From Acetobacter suratthaniensis (GTDB lineage Bacteria; Pseudomonadota; Alphaproteobacteria; Acetobacterales; Acetobacteraceae): a stretch of 64,000 nt of DNA. Positions 44,732 to 53,529 of the stretch are shown here, in pieces; within the stretch, counting starts at the first letter, position 1, and the number at the start of each line of letters is the position of its first letter. Under the pieces are notes generated by a model. The model saw only the letters and a list, made by a program, of their open reading frames with translations. It did not search any database and was not told the DNA's origin. The translations under genes were made by a program, and so were the position numbers. The DNA lies in contig NZ_JAFVMG010000004.1 of the NCBI RefSeq assembly GCF_017377745.1, positions 1 to 64,000 on the forward strand. Reading direction: 5' to 3'.

Positions 44732-45598
44732 TCAGGCAGGGCCTGCCTTTTCCTCCTGCTTGACCGCACACCACAGGGCATCGAGCGTCTGCACATCCTG
44801 CTCGGCCATGGACAGACCCTGTTCCGTCAGCCGTGCCTCCACTCCCTCAAACCGCCGGGTAAACTTATCACAGGCCTGCCTCAGGCACGCTTCGGGATCA
44901 AGCTTGAGCCTGCGCGCAAGACTGGCGACAGAGAACAGGATATCACCCAGTTCATCCTGCATGCGCGCCTGATCGCCACTAGCCATTTCCACGGCAAACT
45001 CCTCAACCTCTTCGCGCACCTTGCCCAGCACTTCGCGCTCATCCGGCCAGTCAAACCCCACACGCGCTGCGCGCGCTGCCAGCTTGGACGCCCGAAGCAA
45101 CGCAGGCAGCGCGGGTGGCACCCCAGCCAGAGCGCCCAGTGCGCGCCCGCCAGCCGCCAGACGCTCACGCTCCTTCAACTGTTCCCACTGGGCAGGCACT
45201 TCGGCCTTTGCCTTGCCGGTAGCATCCTGCTGCGCGGGTTCGGACAGCACATCAGGGCCGAACGTTACATGCGGGTGGCGACGGATCATTTTTTCCGTCA
45301 CCATCCTTGCGACCGTCGCAAAATCAAACAGCCCCTGCTCGCGGGCAAGCTGGGCCTGATAGACCACCTGCAACAGCAGGTCGCCCAGTTCATCAGGAAA
45401 TGCGCGCCAGTCCTGCTTCTGGATGGCGTCCAGCACCTCATAGGCTTCCTCGATGGCATAGGGCGCGATAGTTTCGAAGGTCTGCTCCTTATCCCACGGG
45501 CAGCCTTCCTCAGGGTCGCGCAGGCGGGCCATCAAGGCCAGCAGCCGGGTAAGCTGGTGTTCCGCCTCAGCCCCGCCTGAAGAAGAAAAATCCGTCAT
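44732..45598 (-). CDS. mazG: Nucleoside triphosphate pyrophosphohydrolase MazG
   Basis: This 288-residue all-alpha NTP pyrophosphohydrolase has the metal-binding motif EEGCPWDKEQTFETIAPYAIEEAYEVLDAI and a second MazG repeat with QDELGDILFSVASLARRL. It removes non-canonical nucleotides. The start MTDFSSSGG at 45598 is preferred; an ATG 5 codons earlier is also possible. It is divergent from argC. Confidence 0.92.
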   Translation of the reverse strand: MTDFSSSGGAEAEHQLTRLLALMARLRDPEEGCPWDKEQTFETIAPYAIEEAYEVLDAIQKQDWRAFPDELGDLLLQVVYQAQLAREQGLFDFATVARMVTEKMIRRHPHVTFGPDVLSEPAQQDATGKAKAEVPAQWEQLKERERLAAGGRALGALAGVPPALPALLRASKLAARAARVGFDWPDEREVLGKVREEVEEFAVEMASGDQARMQDELGDILFSVASLARRLKLDPEACLRQACDKFTRRFEGVEARLTEQGLSMAEQDVQTLDALWCAVKQEEKAGPA

Positions 45599-45753
45599 GC
45601 CGCCTGCATCCATCCTGTTGTGCCAGCCCCGCCATATGCGGGCTTTATCGCAGGCGCATTGTGCCATAAAACGCTCTTACGTCCATGCACCCCGGCAAGG
45701 CGGCCCACACCAGCCGCGCGGGCTGAAGCACCGACGCAACGCGGAGAAACACA

Positions 45754-46668
45754 ATGGCGCAGCAACCAGTCGTATTCATTGATGGCGAGGCAGGCACAAC
45801 GGGGCTTGGTATCCGCGAACGCCTGAGCGCCCTGCCGGTGCGCCTGCACTCCATCGACCCGGCCCTGCGTAAAGACCGTAACGCCCGCAAAGCCGCCATG
45901 GCCGAGGCGGATCTGGTTGTGCTGTGCCTGCCCGACGCCGCCTCACGCGAGGCCGAAACCATGGCCGCGGAACTGGGGGCCGATGCTCCGCGCCTGCTGG
46001 ATGCAAGCACGGCATTCCGCACTGACCCCACATGGGTTTACGGCTTTCCTGAACTCTCGCCCGAACAGGCGCATGCCATCTCATCAGCGCCGCGTGTTTC
46101 AAACCCCGGCTGCTACCCCACAGGGGCCATCGGCCTGCTGCGCCCACTTATTCAGGCGGGTGTGCTGCCCGCCCATTACCCGGTGTGCATCAATGCCGTA
46201 AGCGGCTATAGCGGCGGCGGACGGCAGATGATCGAAGCCCATGAGCGCGATGGTGGCCCTGCTTTCGAGCTGTACGGGCTAACGCTGGAACACAAGCACG
46301 TGCCTGAAATCCACACGCATGCGGGGCTTACAGCACGCCCCCTGTTCGTGCCTTCGGTCGGGCATTTCGCACAGGGGATGATTGTTTCCATTCCGCTGCA
46401 CCTGTCCTTGCTCGAAGGAGCGCCCAGTGCTGCCGACCTGCACGACATTCTGGCCCGGCATTACCAAGGACAGGATCATGTGCGGGTTGTTACGGCCGAT
46501 ACCACACTTTCCGCCGAAGCTCTGGCCCATAGCGACCTCATGGAACTGCGGGTGCATGGCACGCCCCATACCCGCCATGCCCTGCTGACGGCGCGTCTGG
46601 ATAATCTGGGCAAGGGAGCTTCCGGGGCTGCGCTGCAGAATATCCGGCTCATGCTCGGGCTTGCGTAA
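45754..46668 (+). CDS. argC: N-acetyl-gamma-glutamyl-phosphate reductase, type 2
   Basis: This 304-residue enzyme reduces N-acetylglutamyl phosphate in arginine synthesis. The N-terminus [19 protein letters not shown] and the catalytic cysteine in [17 protein letters not shown], plus the histidine region [14 protein letters not shown], fit the short type 2 form. The SDR gene follows 45 bases later. Confidence 0.95.
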   Translation: MAQQPVVFIDGEAGTTGLGIRERLSALPVRLHSIDPALRKDRNARKAAMAEADLVVLCLPDAASREAETMAAELGADAPRLLDASTAFRTDPTWVYGFPELSPEQAHAISSAPRVSNPGCYPTGAIGLLRPLIQAGVLPAHYPVCINAVSGYSGGGRQMIEAHERDGGPAFELYGLTLEHKHVPEIHTHAGLTARPLFVPSVGHFAQGMIVSIPLHLSLLEGAPSAADLHDILARHYQGQDHVRVVTADTTLSAEALAHSDLMELRVHGTPHTRHALLTARLDNLGKGASGAALQNIRLMLGLA

Positions 46669-46713
46669 AAACGCCCATGAACCGGTTTTGAAACAGGAAA
46701 AGGTCTGACAGAC

Positions 46714-47445
46714 ATGACAAATCGTGTAGCGCTCGTTACCGGTGGCAGCCGCGGCATTGGCGCCGCCATTGCCCAACGCCTTGCCGCCGATGGGTACGAT
46801 ATCGCCATTTCCTACGCCAATAACGCTGCGGCGGCAGAACAGGTCGTTGAAAAAATCCGCGCACTGGGCCGCAAGGCGCTGGCCATCAAGGCCAATGGCG
46901 CCTCGGTTGAGGGCAACCGTGAAGTAATCGCCGAAACTCTGGTGGTTTTTGGCCGGATTGATGCACTGGTGTGCAATGCAGGCACGTTCTTCTCTGGCCC
47001 GATTGACGAAATGAGCGTCAGCCAGATCGAACATATCCTCAACCTGAATGTGCGCGCCACCATGGTTGAAACCATGGAAGCCACCAAGCACATGACTTCG
47101 GGTGGGCGGATTATCTATATCGGTTCCGCTTTTGGCGCCCGGGCACCTTTCCCCGGCATTTCGCTTTATGCGGCAACCAAAGCCGCCCTGCGTGGCTTCG
47201 CCAAGGGTGTCGCACGCGATCTAGGCCCACGCGGCATTACCGCCAACGTGGTGGAACCCGGCCCGATCGATACAGACCTGAACCCTGACAGCGGCGAAGT
47301 CGCGGCCCTGATCCGCAGCTTTGTCGCAACCGGTGCTTACGGCAAGGCGCAGGACATTGCGGATATGGTGTCATTCCTTGCCAGCCCGCAGGCCAGCTAC
47401 GTAACCGGGGCCGCCCTGCCGGTCGATGGCGGTCTGGAAGCCTGA
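46714..47445 (+). CDS. Short-chain dehydrogenase/reductase
   Basis: This 243-residue classical SDR has TGGSRGIGAAIAQRL at the N-terminus, CNAG in LVCNAGTF, a serine in IYIGSAFG and the catalytic Y-x3-K in SLYAATKAALRG. It resembles 3-oxoacyl-ACP reductase-like oxidoreductases, but the substrate is open. It probably shares transcription with argC. Confidence 0.88.
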   Translation: MTNRVALVTGGSRGIGAAIAQRLAADGYDIAISYANNAAAAEQVVEKIRALGRKALAIKANGASVEGNREVIAETLVVFGRIDALVCNAGTFFSGPIDEMSVSQIEHILNLNVRATMVETMEATKHMTSGGRIIYIGSAFGARAPFPGISLYAATKAALRGFAKGVARDLGPRGITANVVEPGPIDTDLNPDSGEVAALIRSFVATGAYGKAQDIADMVSFLASPQASYVTGAALPVDGGLEA

Positions 47446-47453
47446 CCCCTTCA

Positions 47454-47482
47454 GCCCCTGCCCCACAACGGGGCAGGGGCTA
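47454..47482. terminator. Bidirectional hairpin between SDR and AcuI-like genes
   Basis: AGCCCCTGCCCC and GGGGCAGGGGCT form a perfect 12-bp stem with an ACAAC loop between the convergent genes. It lacks a U-run but is very stable. Confidence 0.7.
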
Positions 47483-47493
47483 CCCGGCGGGCC

Positions 47494-48486
47494 TCACGCC
47501 ATTTGCGGAATTTCAACCACAATCCGGCCTTTCAGCCGACTTTCAAGCAGATCTTCCGCTGCCTGCGGCACATCCGCCAGCGGCACGCTACGGCTCAGCC
47601 CGGCCAGACGCTCCAGATCCACCAGTTCCGCCAGACGCTGCCAGGCTGTCTGCCGCAAGGGCCGCGGACACATGACGCTGTCGATCCCCACCAGCGTAAC
47701 CCCCCGCAGAATAAACGGCGCAACCGTTGCAGGGAAATCCATCCCCCCTGCCAGCCCGCAGGCTGTTACCACACCTTGCGGCCGCATACCCGCGCACACG
47801 GCGGCGAGCACATGCCCCCCGGCCACATCCACAGCACCAGCCCAGCGGGCTTTTTCCAGTGGGCGCAGCGGGGCCTCAAACAACGCGCGCGGCAAAACTT
47901 CATGCGCCCCGAGGCTTTGCAGATAGGGCTGCTCCTCCAGTCGCCCGGTTACGGCAGCAACCTCGTACCCCAGCCGGGCCAGCAGCATGACAGCCACGCT
48001 ACCCACGCCCCCTGTAGCCCCTGTAACCAGAACCGGGCCATCGACCGGTCGCACCCCTTCACGCTCCAGCGCCATAACGCACAACATAGCCGTAAAACCG
48101 GCCGTGCCCAACGCCATCGCCTGAAAAGCATCCAGCCCGGCAGGCAGAGGCACCAGCCAACTGGCCGGTACGCGCAGGCGCTGGGCATAGCCGCCCCAGT
48201 GCAGTTCGCCTGCGCCACATCCGTTCAGCACCACTGGCTGACCAACCCGAAATTCAGGCGATGTCGTCTGCTCCACAATGCCTGCCGCATCCACCCCCGG
48301 CACCATAGGCCAGGCTCGAACAACCGGCCCCCGGCCTGTCACGGCCAGCGCATCCTTGTAATTCAGGCTCGACCACTGCACCCGCACCGTTACATCGCCC
48401 TGCGGCAGGGTTTCGTCCGAGAGTGCATGCAGCCCGACACGCTGCCCACCTTCGGCGGTTTTTTCTATGTACAAAGCTTCAAACAT
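47494..48486 (-). CDS. acuI: AcuI/YhdH-family quinone oxidoreductase-like reductase
   Basis: This 330-residue zinc-free MDR-family protein has VRVQWSSLNYKDALAVTGRGPVVRAWPMVPG and VLVTGATGGVGSVAVMLLARLGYEVAAVTG, which match the acrylyl-CoA reductase AcuI/YhdH group (TIGR02823-like). It likely reduces acryloyl-CoA or similar enoyl compounds with NADPH. The ATG at 48486 follows GGAAGAG; an in-frame ATG 8 codons earlier is less favoured. Confidence 0.88.
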   Translation of the reverse strand: MFEALYIEKTAEGGQRVGLHALSDETLPQGDVTVRVQWSSLNYKDALAVTGRGPVVRAWPMVPGVDAAGIVEQTTSPEFRVGQPVVLNGCGAGELHWGGYAQRLRVPASWLVPLPAGLDAFQAMALGTAGFTAMLCVMALEREGVRPVDGPVLVTGATGGVGSVAVMLLARLGYEVAAVTGRLEEQPYLQSLGAHEVLPRALFEAPLRPLEKARWAGAVDVAGGHVLAAVCAGMRPQGVVTACGLAGGMDFPATVAPFILRGVTLVGIDSVMCPRPLRQTAWQRLAELVDLERLAGLSRSVPLADVPQAAEDLLESRLKGRIVVEIPQMA

Positions 48487-48761
48487 ACGCTCTTCCATAT
48501 CATGTGACATGGCGCAGCCCTGCGGTCTGCCCCTTATCCTTCACCACCGGCCCCTGCGCCGGATCTGTTGTGCGGAAGGTAACAGGCCTTTAACGCCCGA
48601 AAAGGGCTGATGTTGGTGCCTGACAGAGTTTTGATAGCCAAGCGCAGGACAGTCGGACAGCCTGCCATGCAGGAGCACATAAAAAATACATTGGCTTGTC
48701 CCCCCCGGTCAGGACTATAGATGCAGTAATTATATAATATCATACTGACCGGACACTCTCC

Positions 48762-50090
48762 TTGCTCCTGTTTATAATGGGCCTGTTGGCTCTTGCGCTC
48801 CTCATCGCAGTTAGCGTGCTGATCTCACTTTCCGAAATTTCTTTTGCCGCGGCACGCGATGTGCGCCTTCGCAGTCAGGCCGAAGCAGGCAACCGCAAGG
48901 CACAGGCCTTCCTTGCCCTGCGCCGCAACAGCGGGCAGGTCATGACCGTTATTCAGATCTGCCTGAACGGCGTGGGTATTCTGGGCGGTATCGTCAGTTC
49001 GGAAATGCTGACCCCACCCCTGACCGCGTTCATGCTGCAATGGCATTTCTCTGAATGGTGGGCTCAGAACCTCGCCTCGGCTTTCAGCTTTCTGTTCGTA
49101 ACCGGCGTATTCGTCCTGTTTGCTGATCTGCTGCCCAAACGGGTTGCCATGAACGACCCCAACCGGGTCGCCCTCGCTATTGGCTGGTTCCCCCGCGTGG
49201 CGCTGCGTGTGCTGTATCCGTTTGTCTGGACATTTTCACGCATATCCGATGCTGTGCTGCATGCCCTGAAAATTCCTGCGGCCTCAGCGGTAGAACCCGT
49301 AACCCCTGAAGACCTGCGCGCCATTCTGGCAGCAGGCACCGTATCGGGCGCCCTGCTCCAGCAGGAGCACCAGATGATCAGCAACGTGCTGGCCCTGCAG
49401 GATCGGGCGGTCACTTCCGCCATGACCCCGCGCGACGAAATCGTGTTTCTCGATATTCAGGACACACCCGAGCATAACTACGACAAGGTGCGCGCGGCCC
49501 CCTATTCACGCTATCCGCTATGTAATGGCGGGCTGGACAAAGTTATAGGCTCCATCCGCTCGGAAGACGTTCTGGCCTCAGTGGTGGACCCCAACGCCCC
49601 ACAAGCGGAACAGCCGCGCGGCAACCCCATAGCCCGCCTGCGGCGCGATGTGCTGTCCGTACCGGAAACCCTGCACCTGTGGGATACGCTGGCCCAGTTC
49701 GACAGCCACGGCACCGGCTTTGCCCTTGTGGTGAACGAGTACGGGCTGATGGTGGGGCTGATCACCTTCAAGGACATCATGGGTGTGCTGATGGACGGCG
49801 TGGCCAGCCCGTTTGAGGAACAGGCCATTGTCCGCCGCGACGAAAACTCATGGCTGGTGGATGGCGCAGCCCCCATCGGAGACGTCATGCGCGAACTGGC
49901 GATTGTGGCCTTGCCCGATCATGACCAGTTCGACACCATCAGCGGCTTTATCATGCACCGCCTGCGCCGCATGGCCCGCAAAACAGACCGGGTGGATGCC
50001 TCTGGCTTCCGTTTTGAGGTCGTGGATGTGGAAGGCTTCCGCATTAACCAGCTACTGGTCACACGCCTACCCGACAAACTACCGGCCTGA
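48762..50090 (+). CDS. CNNM/CorC (hemolysin-related) membrane protein
   Basis: This 442-residue protein has an N-terminal DUF21 membrane domain (residues 1-190, with SLSEISFAAARDVRLR and GVFVLFADLLPKRVAMNDPNRVAL), a CBS pair (about 210-340, with AMTPRDEIVFLD and VVNEYGLMVGLITFKDIMGVL) and a C-terminal CorC/HlyC domain. The family is linked to magnesium or cobalt efflux. The start is either the TTG at 48762 or the ATG at 48777; neither has a strong binding site. A TATAAT box lies at 48733-48738. Confidence 0.9.
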   Translation: MLLFIMGLLALALLIAVSVLISLSEISFAAARDVRLRSQAEAGNRKAQAFLALRRNSGQVMTVIQICLNGVGILGGIVSSEMLTPPLTAFMLQWHFSEWWAQNLASAFSFLFVTGVFVLFADLLPKRVAMNDPNRVALAIGWFPRVALRVLYPFVWTFSRISDAVLHALKIPAASAVEPVTPEDLRAILAAGTVSGALLQQEHQMISNVLALQDRAVTSAMTPRDEIVFLDIQDTPEHNYDKVRAAPYSRYPLCNGGLDKVIGSIRSEDVLASVVDPNAPQAEQPRGNPIARLRRDVLSVPETLHLWDTLAQFDSHGTGFALVVNEYGLMVGLITFKDIMGVLMDGVASPFEEQAIVRRDENSWLVDGAAPIGDVMRELAIVALPDHDQFDTISGFIMHRLRRMARKTDRVDASGFRFEVVDVEGFRINQLLVTRLPDKLPA

Positions 50091-50520
50091 ACCCCGTAAC
50101 AGGCCCCCGGCAGGCGGCGTGGCCCCTTCCTTGGCCAGACAGGCCATAAGCGCCCCACCTGCCCTCTCTGCTCCCTACTCTCCCCACACATGATAGCGCT
50201 CCATCCCCCGGCACAAACAACCGGGGAGGTGCACCCGCATACCGCCTGACGCAAAATACCCTTGCCCTACACAGGCACACCCCTTTCGCACCCACAAAAC
50301 CTGTCGCCCGGCCAGCCCGGTCTGCCGTGCGCCGCCCCCTGTGTGCACCTGCCGGGCACAACGGTCTGGCAGGATAGGATGCGGGTTTGCACAAAACATC
50401 CCACGCTCCATGCAACCTCTGCCTGTCTCGCGGGTTTTCATAAAAAAACGGGCCATTCCCGAAGGAATGGCCCGTCCTGTGCAAGTCTTTTAAAACCGGA
50501 AGAACCGGGATCAGGATACT
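50091..50520. other. Gene-poor gap with porin terminator
   Basis: This 430-bp region between the CorC-like gene and the porin has open frames on the minus strand, up to 141 codons, but they have no ribosome-binding site, odd composition rich in Arg, Cys and Gly, and no family resemblance. I regard it as non-coding apart from the terminator at 50442-50475. Confidence 0.5.
50442..50475 (-). terminator. Intrinsic terminator of the porin gene
   Basis: ACGGGCCATTCC and GGAATGGCCCGT (50448-50459 and 50464-50475) form a perfect 12-bp stem with a CGAA loop, followed on the minus strand by a run of U from 50447 down to 50442. Confidence 0.92.
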
Positions 50521-52212
50521 TTAGAAAGCAGCCTGAACACGCGCCGCCAGCGAGTTGCCGCTACGACCATATTCGTTGATGACGGCCATGGTGCCGTAAT
50601 TGGTGTTGCCGTTGCCGGTCGCCATGAAGTGGTTGAAGTCCAGCATGACGCGGAAGTGACGGTTGGGATACCAGTTCAGACCACCAGACCAGACAGTCTG
50701 CTGGTTGCCGTTCTGGGCATTAGCCCCGGTACCGTTAATCGCCGTATCATGGAAATCGCTGACGCTGTAGCGACCCGTGATTTCAAGCGCACCCCAGTAA
50801 CCATGCTTGGGATCAAATTCGTGCTCAACACCCGGAGCGCCGAATGCGCCTTCTTTCTCGTTATAGGCACGCCCTTTACCGATCAGGGTGTAGTTGGCGG
50901 CAACGTAGTAGCCGTCAAGGTTCACGTTACCCATGCCCTTGGCATAATCGGCAGCCCCAAGAGAGCGGGTCACGCCAATATTATAGTATTCAGCCTTCAG
51001 CAGCAGCTTTTTCCAACGCAGGCCCAGTTCCGGGCCAGCGGCCCAAACGGAGTCAACATTGTTCATCGTTCCACTGCCAAGCAGAGAAGTCGATGTAAGG
51101 GCCAGTTCCGGGTTGCCGCCGGCGGAGTAATTACGGGCGCCCGTAGCAGAGTTTGTCGCCGGACGGAAAGAGCTAATTGCCGACAGACCAACGTGCAGGT
51201 CGATATCTTTCGATACAAACGGACGACCCGCGACGCGGAAGGTACCACCAAGGGGGTTATTGGTCGTGTAGCTGGCAGCACTATTGTTTCTGCGATCACC
51301 AAAGCTCTGGCCGGTGAAGTAAGCCCCGATCCACCAACGCTTTTCGTAATGCATACCACCGAGGCTGAAGCGGGCGTCACCAGCTGCAATGTTACGCACG
51401 ACGTTCGTAATGTTGGGACGTTCCATCATTTCGAAGTCGTTCGAGCTTTCGGAGTCTTCTTCCGTCACGCGCGGCTGGAAGTAACCGACCGTCAGGATCG
51501 TGTTGTGCAGACCGGTGTAGTTCAGGTTCGCTTCATACAGCGTCTGATCGGTCGTAGCACCGTCAACACTACCCGAACCGAAGTCAGGCGTTACGTTCGC
51601 CACCCAGTCTTTGTAACGGAAGGTGAAAGGAATACGGATACGACGGGCATTTTCAGTCAGACCGGAGAAGTCACCCCGGCTTTGCCCGGGAGCAGACGAC
51701 ATACCCATGAAGCCACCGAAGTCTTCATGGAACGCCAGACCGACGGACAGAGCATATGCACCATCTTCAGACGAAACCGTGAAGCGACCCTTGGGGAAGC
51801 CGATGATCATGCCACCAACGCGGACTTCTTCATCCTTCGCACTTGCAGCCTTGAAGTCCTTCCAGGACATCGTGTCGCCACGGTCGGAAGGCGGGGTGCC
51901 CACGCCGCTGGGGCCAACGGACTTATGCAGGGCGGCGTCATCAAACTGCACGCCGTGCTCAACCGGGCCAGAAGAAATCTGGCGGCTTGCGCGATAACCG
52001 TGCGCAGCCTGCTTCTGAGCCGCATCGGTCTTTGCGACCTGAGACTTGAGGCTAACGATCTGCTGCTGCATTTCGCGGCGCATGGAGGCCATTTCCGCCT
52101 TCAGGGCGCGGATCTCGGCATCATCAGCCGAGGCAGCCTGAGCCACAGGAGCAATCCCGGCCAGCAGCATGGTCGTAAAAGCAATTGTCGGAAAAAGGGG
52201 TTTGCAGCGCAT
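50521..52212 (-). CDS. Outer-membrane porin, phosphate-selective OprP/OprO type
   Basis: This 563-residue protein has a signal peptide (MRCKPLFPTIAFTTMLLAGIAPVAQA), a short coiled-coil (DDAEIRALKAEMASMRREMQQQ), then a long beta-barrel with FTVSSEDGAYALSVG and repeated aromatic-rich strands, ending in phenylalanine (RVQAAF) as outer-membrane barrels do. It resembles OprP-like phosphate porins. Location after pstS in a Pho block supports phosphate uptake. The ATG at 52212 is chosen because the signal peptide begins there. Confidence 0.85.
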   Translation of the reverse strand: MRCKPLFPTIAFTTMLLAGIAPVAQAASADDAEIRALKAEMASMRREMQQQIVSLKSQVAKTDAAQKQAAHGYRASRQISSGPVEHGVQFDDAALHKSVGPSGVGTPPSDRGDTMSWKDFKAASAKDEEVRVGGMIIGFPKGRFTVSSEDGAYALSVGLAFHEDFGGFMGMSSAPGQSRGDFSGLTENARRIRIPFTFRYKDWVANVTPDFGSGSVDGATTDQTLYEANLNYTGLHNTILTVGYFQPRVTEEDSESSNDFEMMERPNITNVVRNIAAGDARFSLGGMHYEKRWWIGAYFTGQSFGDRRNNSAASYTTNNPLGGTFRVAGRPFVSKDIDLHVGLSAISSFRPATNSATGARNYSAGGNPELALTSTSLLGSGTMNNVDSVWAAGPELGLRWKKLLLKAEYYNIGVTRSLGAADYAKGMGNVNLDGYYVAANYTLIGKGRAYNEKEGAFGAPGVEHEFDPKHGYWGALEITGRYSVSDFHDTAINGTGANAQNGNQQTVWSGGLNWYPNRHFRVMLDFNHFMATGNGNTNYGTMAVINEYGRSGNSLAARVQAAF

Positions 52213-52289
52213 TATGCCATTCCACAAGTAAAACAGTGAGGGATGGATACCGTGTCCGCTCGCTTTTGCGTGTGACGCTTCAATGAGGG

Positions 52290-52308
52290 TTTCATTACGG
52301 TTTCATTA
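52290..52308. promoter_or_regulatory. Direct repeat upstream of the porin gene, Pho-box-like
   Basis: TTTCATTA occurs twice with an 11-bp period (52290-52297 and 52301-52308), with a weaker third unit at 52279. The period equals that of Pho boxes but the half-site differs from TGTCATA and the orientation is opposite to the gene. It overlaps the tail of the pstS terminator. Confidence 0.35.
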
Positions 52309-52337
52309 AAAAAGCGGTCTGGAAAACCAAACCGCTT
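52308..52337 (-). terminator. Intrinsic terminator of pstS
   Basis: AAGCGGT/ACCGCTT (52312-52318 and 52331-52337) with an inner TGG/CCA pairing forms a hairpin followed on the minus strand by a U-run. It separates pstS from the porin transcript. Confidence 0.85.
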
Positions 52338-52386
52338 CTTTTCATGGATATCCACCACAGGTTACAAAAAAACCTTGGTAGAACGC

Positions 52387-53409
52387 TTACTTTCCGCTCT
52401 TCCAAGCGGCGAGGATATCGTCCTTAACGCTCTTGGGCAGCGGCACGTAGTCCAGCTTCTCGGCAGCACTGTCGCCATTGGCGAAGTCCCAAGCGAAGAA
52501 GGTGCGAACAGCTTCATCACGCGCGGGGTTGCGTGCGGGAACCGGAACCAGAACATAGGTGGCGGACACAACCGGCCAAGCATCCTTGCCGGGGGTGTTC
52601 AGCAGGTTGATGGCGAAATGCTGTGCGCTCTTCCAGTCGGCGGCTTCAGCCGCGTGGGAGAAGCTGAGCAGGCCAGCGGCAACATTCGTGCCAGCCTTGT
52701 TGCGCAGGCGCACCGTGGTCAGGTGGTTACGGCTGGCGTAAGCGAATTCGACATAACCAATCGCGCCTTCGGTGTTGCGCACCGTGGCGGCAACGCCGTC
52801 ATTCCCGCGCGCACCCAGACCATTCGGCCAGTTGATGGAGGTGCTGGCACCCTGGTTCTGCTTCCAGCTATCCGAAGAATCGGCCAGATAGGAGGTGAAC
52901 ACGAAGGTCGTGCCCGAACCGTCCGCACGGTGGACAGGAGCAATAGCCGTGTCCGGCAGATGCACACCGGGGTTCAGCGCCGCAATCTTGGCATCGTCCC
53001 AGGTGGTGATGTCGCCTGCGTAAATCCCGGCCAGCACTTCGCCGCTCAGGGTTACGGCATCAGGCTTAACACCGGGGATGTTCACAACCGGAACAATGCC
53101 GCCCATGACCGTCGGGAACTGGAAGAGGTGACCATCCTCAAGCTTCTTGGCATCCATCGGCGCATCGGAAGCACCGAAGTCAACCGTTCCGGCCAGAATC
53201 TGGTTCTGTCCCGCGCTGGAGCCAACGCTCTGGTAGTTAACCGTAACACCGGTTGCCGTCTTGGCCGCCGCGCCCCAGGATTCGTAAATGGGGGCCGCAA
53301 AGCTGGAACCAGCGCCAGTCACGTTTTCAGCCCGGGATACCGCCGGAAGAGTGGCCAGGAGGCTCGTAACAGCTGCCAGACACACTCCAGACCTGATTGA
53401 AAGACGCAT
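52387..53409 (-). CDS. pstS: Phosphate ABC transporter substrate-binding protein
   Basis: This 340-residue periplasmic protein has a signal peptide (MRLSIRSGVCLAAVTSLLATLPAVSRA) and then the phosphate-binding motif ENVTGAGSSFAAPIYESWG, DFGASDAPMDAKKL, and HRADGSGTTFVFTSYLA, close to E. coli-type PstS. The ATG at 53409 is favoured by the signal peptide; the frame is open 17 codons further. A Pho box (53511-53529) overlaps the end of phoR upstream. pstC, pstA, pstB and phoU are not in the window. Confidence 0.95.
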   Translation of the reverse strand: MRLSIRSGVCLAAVTSLLATLPAVSRAENVTGAGSSFAAPIYESWGAAAKTATGVTVNYQSVGSSAGQNQILAGTVDFGASDAPMDAKKLEDGHLFQFPTVMGGIVPVVNIPGVKPDAVTLSGEVLAGIYAGDITTWDDAKIAALNPGVHLPDTAIAPVHRADGSGTTFVFTSYLADSSDSWKQNQGASTSINWPNGLGARGNDGVAATVRNTEGAIGYVEFAYASRNHLTTVRLRNKAGTNVAAGLLSFSHAAEAADWKSAQHFAINLLNTPGKDAWPVVSATYVLVPVPARNPARDEAVRTFFAWDFANGDSAAEKLDYVPLPKSVKDDILAAWKSGK

Positions 53410-53510
53410 TGTTGGATTAATCCCTATTGCCGTGAGCTTGCGGCGGCTTGCCGCGCCCATGTGCTTAAAGGACAGTTCCCTGAAATGGTGTGATGGTTTC
53501 AGGACATTTA

Positions 53511-53529
53511 CATTACAGATTTATGACAG
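53511..53529 (-). promoter_or_regulatory. Pho box for pstS inside the end of phoR
   Basis: On the minus strand the 19-mer CTGTCATAAATCTGTAATG matches the Pho-box consensus (CTGTCATA, A/T-rich spacer, CTGTCATA) at nearly every position. Its first nine bases encode the last Leu, Ser and stop of PhoR. It lies about 100-120 bp before pstS, as expected for PhoB activation. Confidence 0.85.

Noticed and set aside
50059..50484. Minus-strand frames of 93-141 codons between the CorC-like gene and the porin
   Set aside because: No ribosome-binding site, composition heavy in Arg, Cys and Gly, overlap with the porin terminator, and no recognisable domain.
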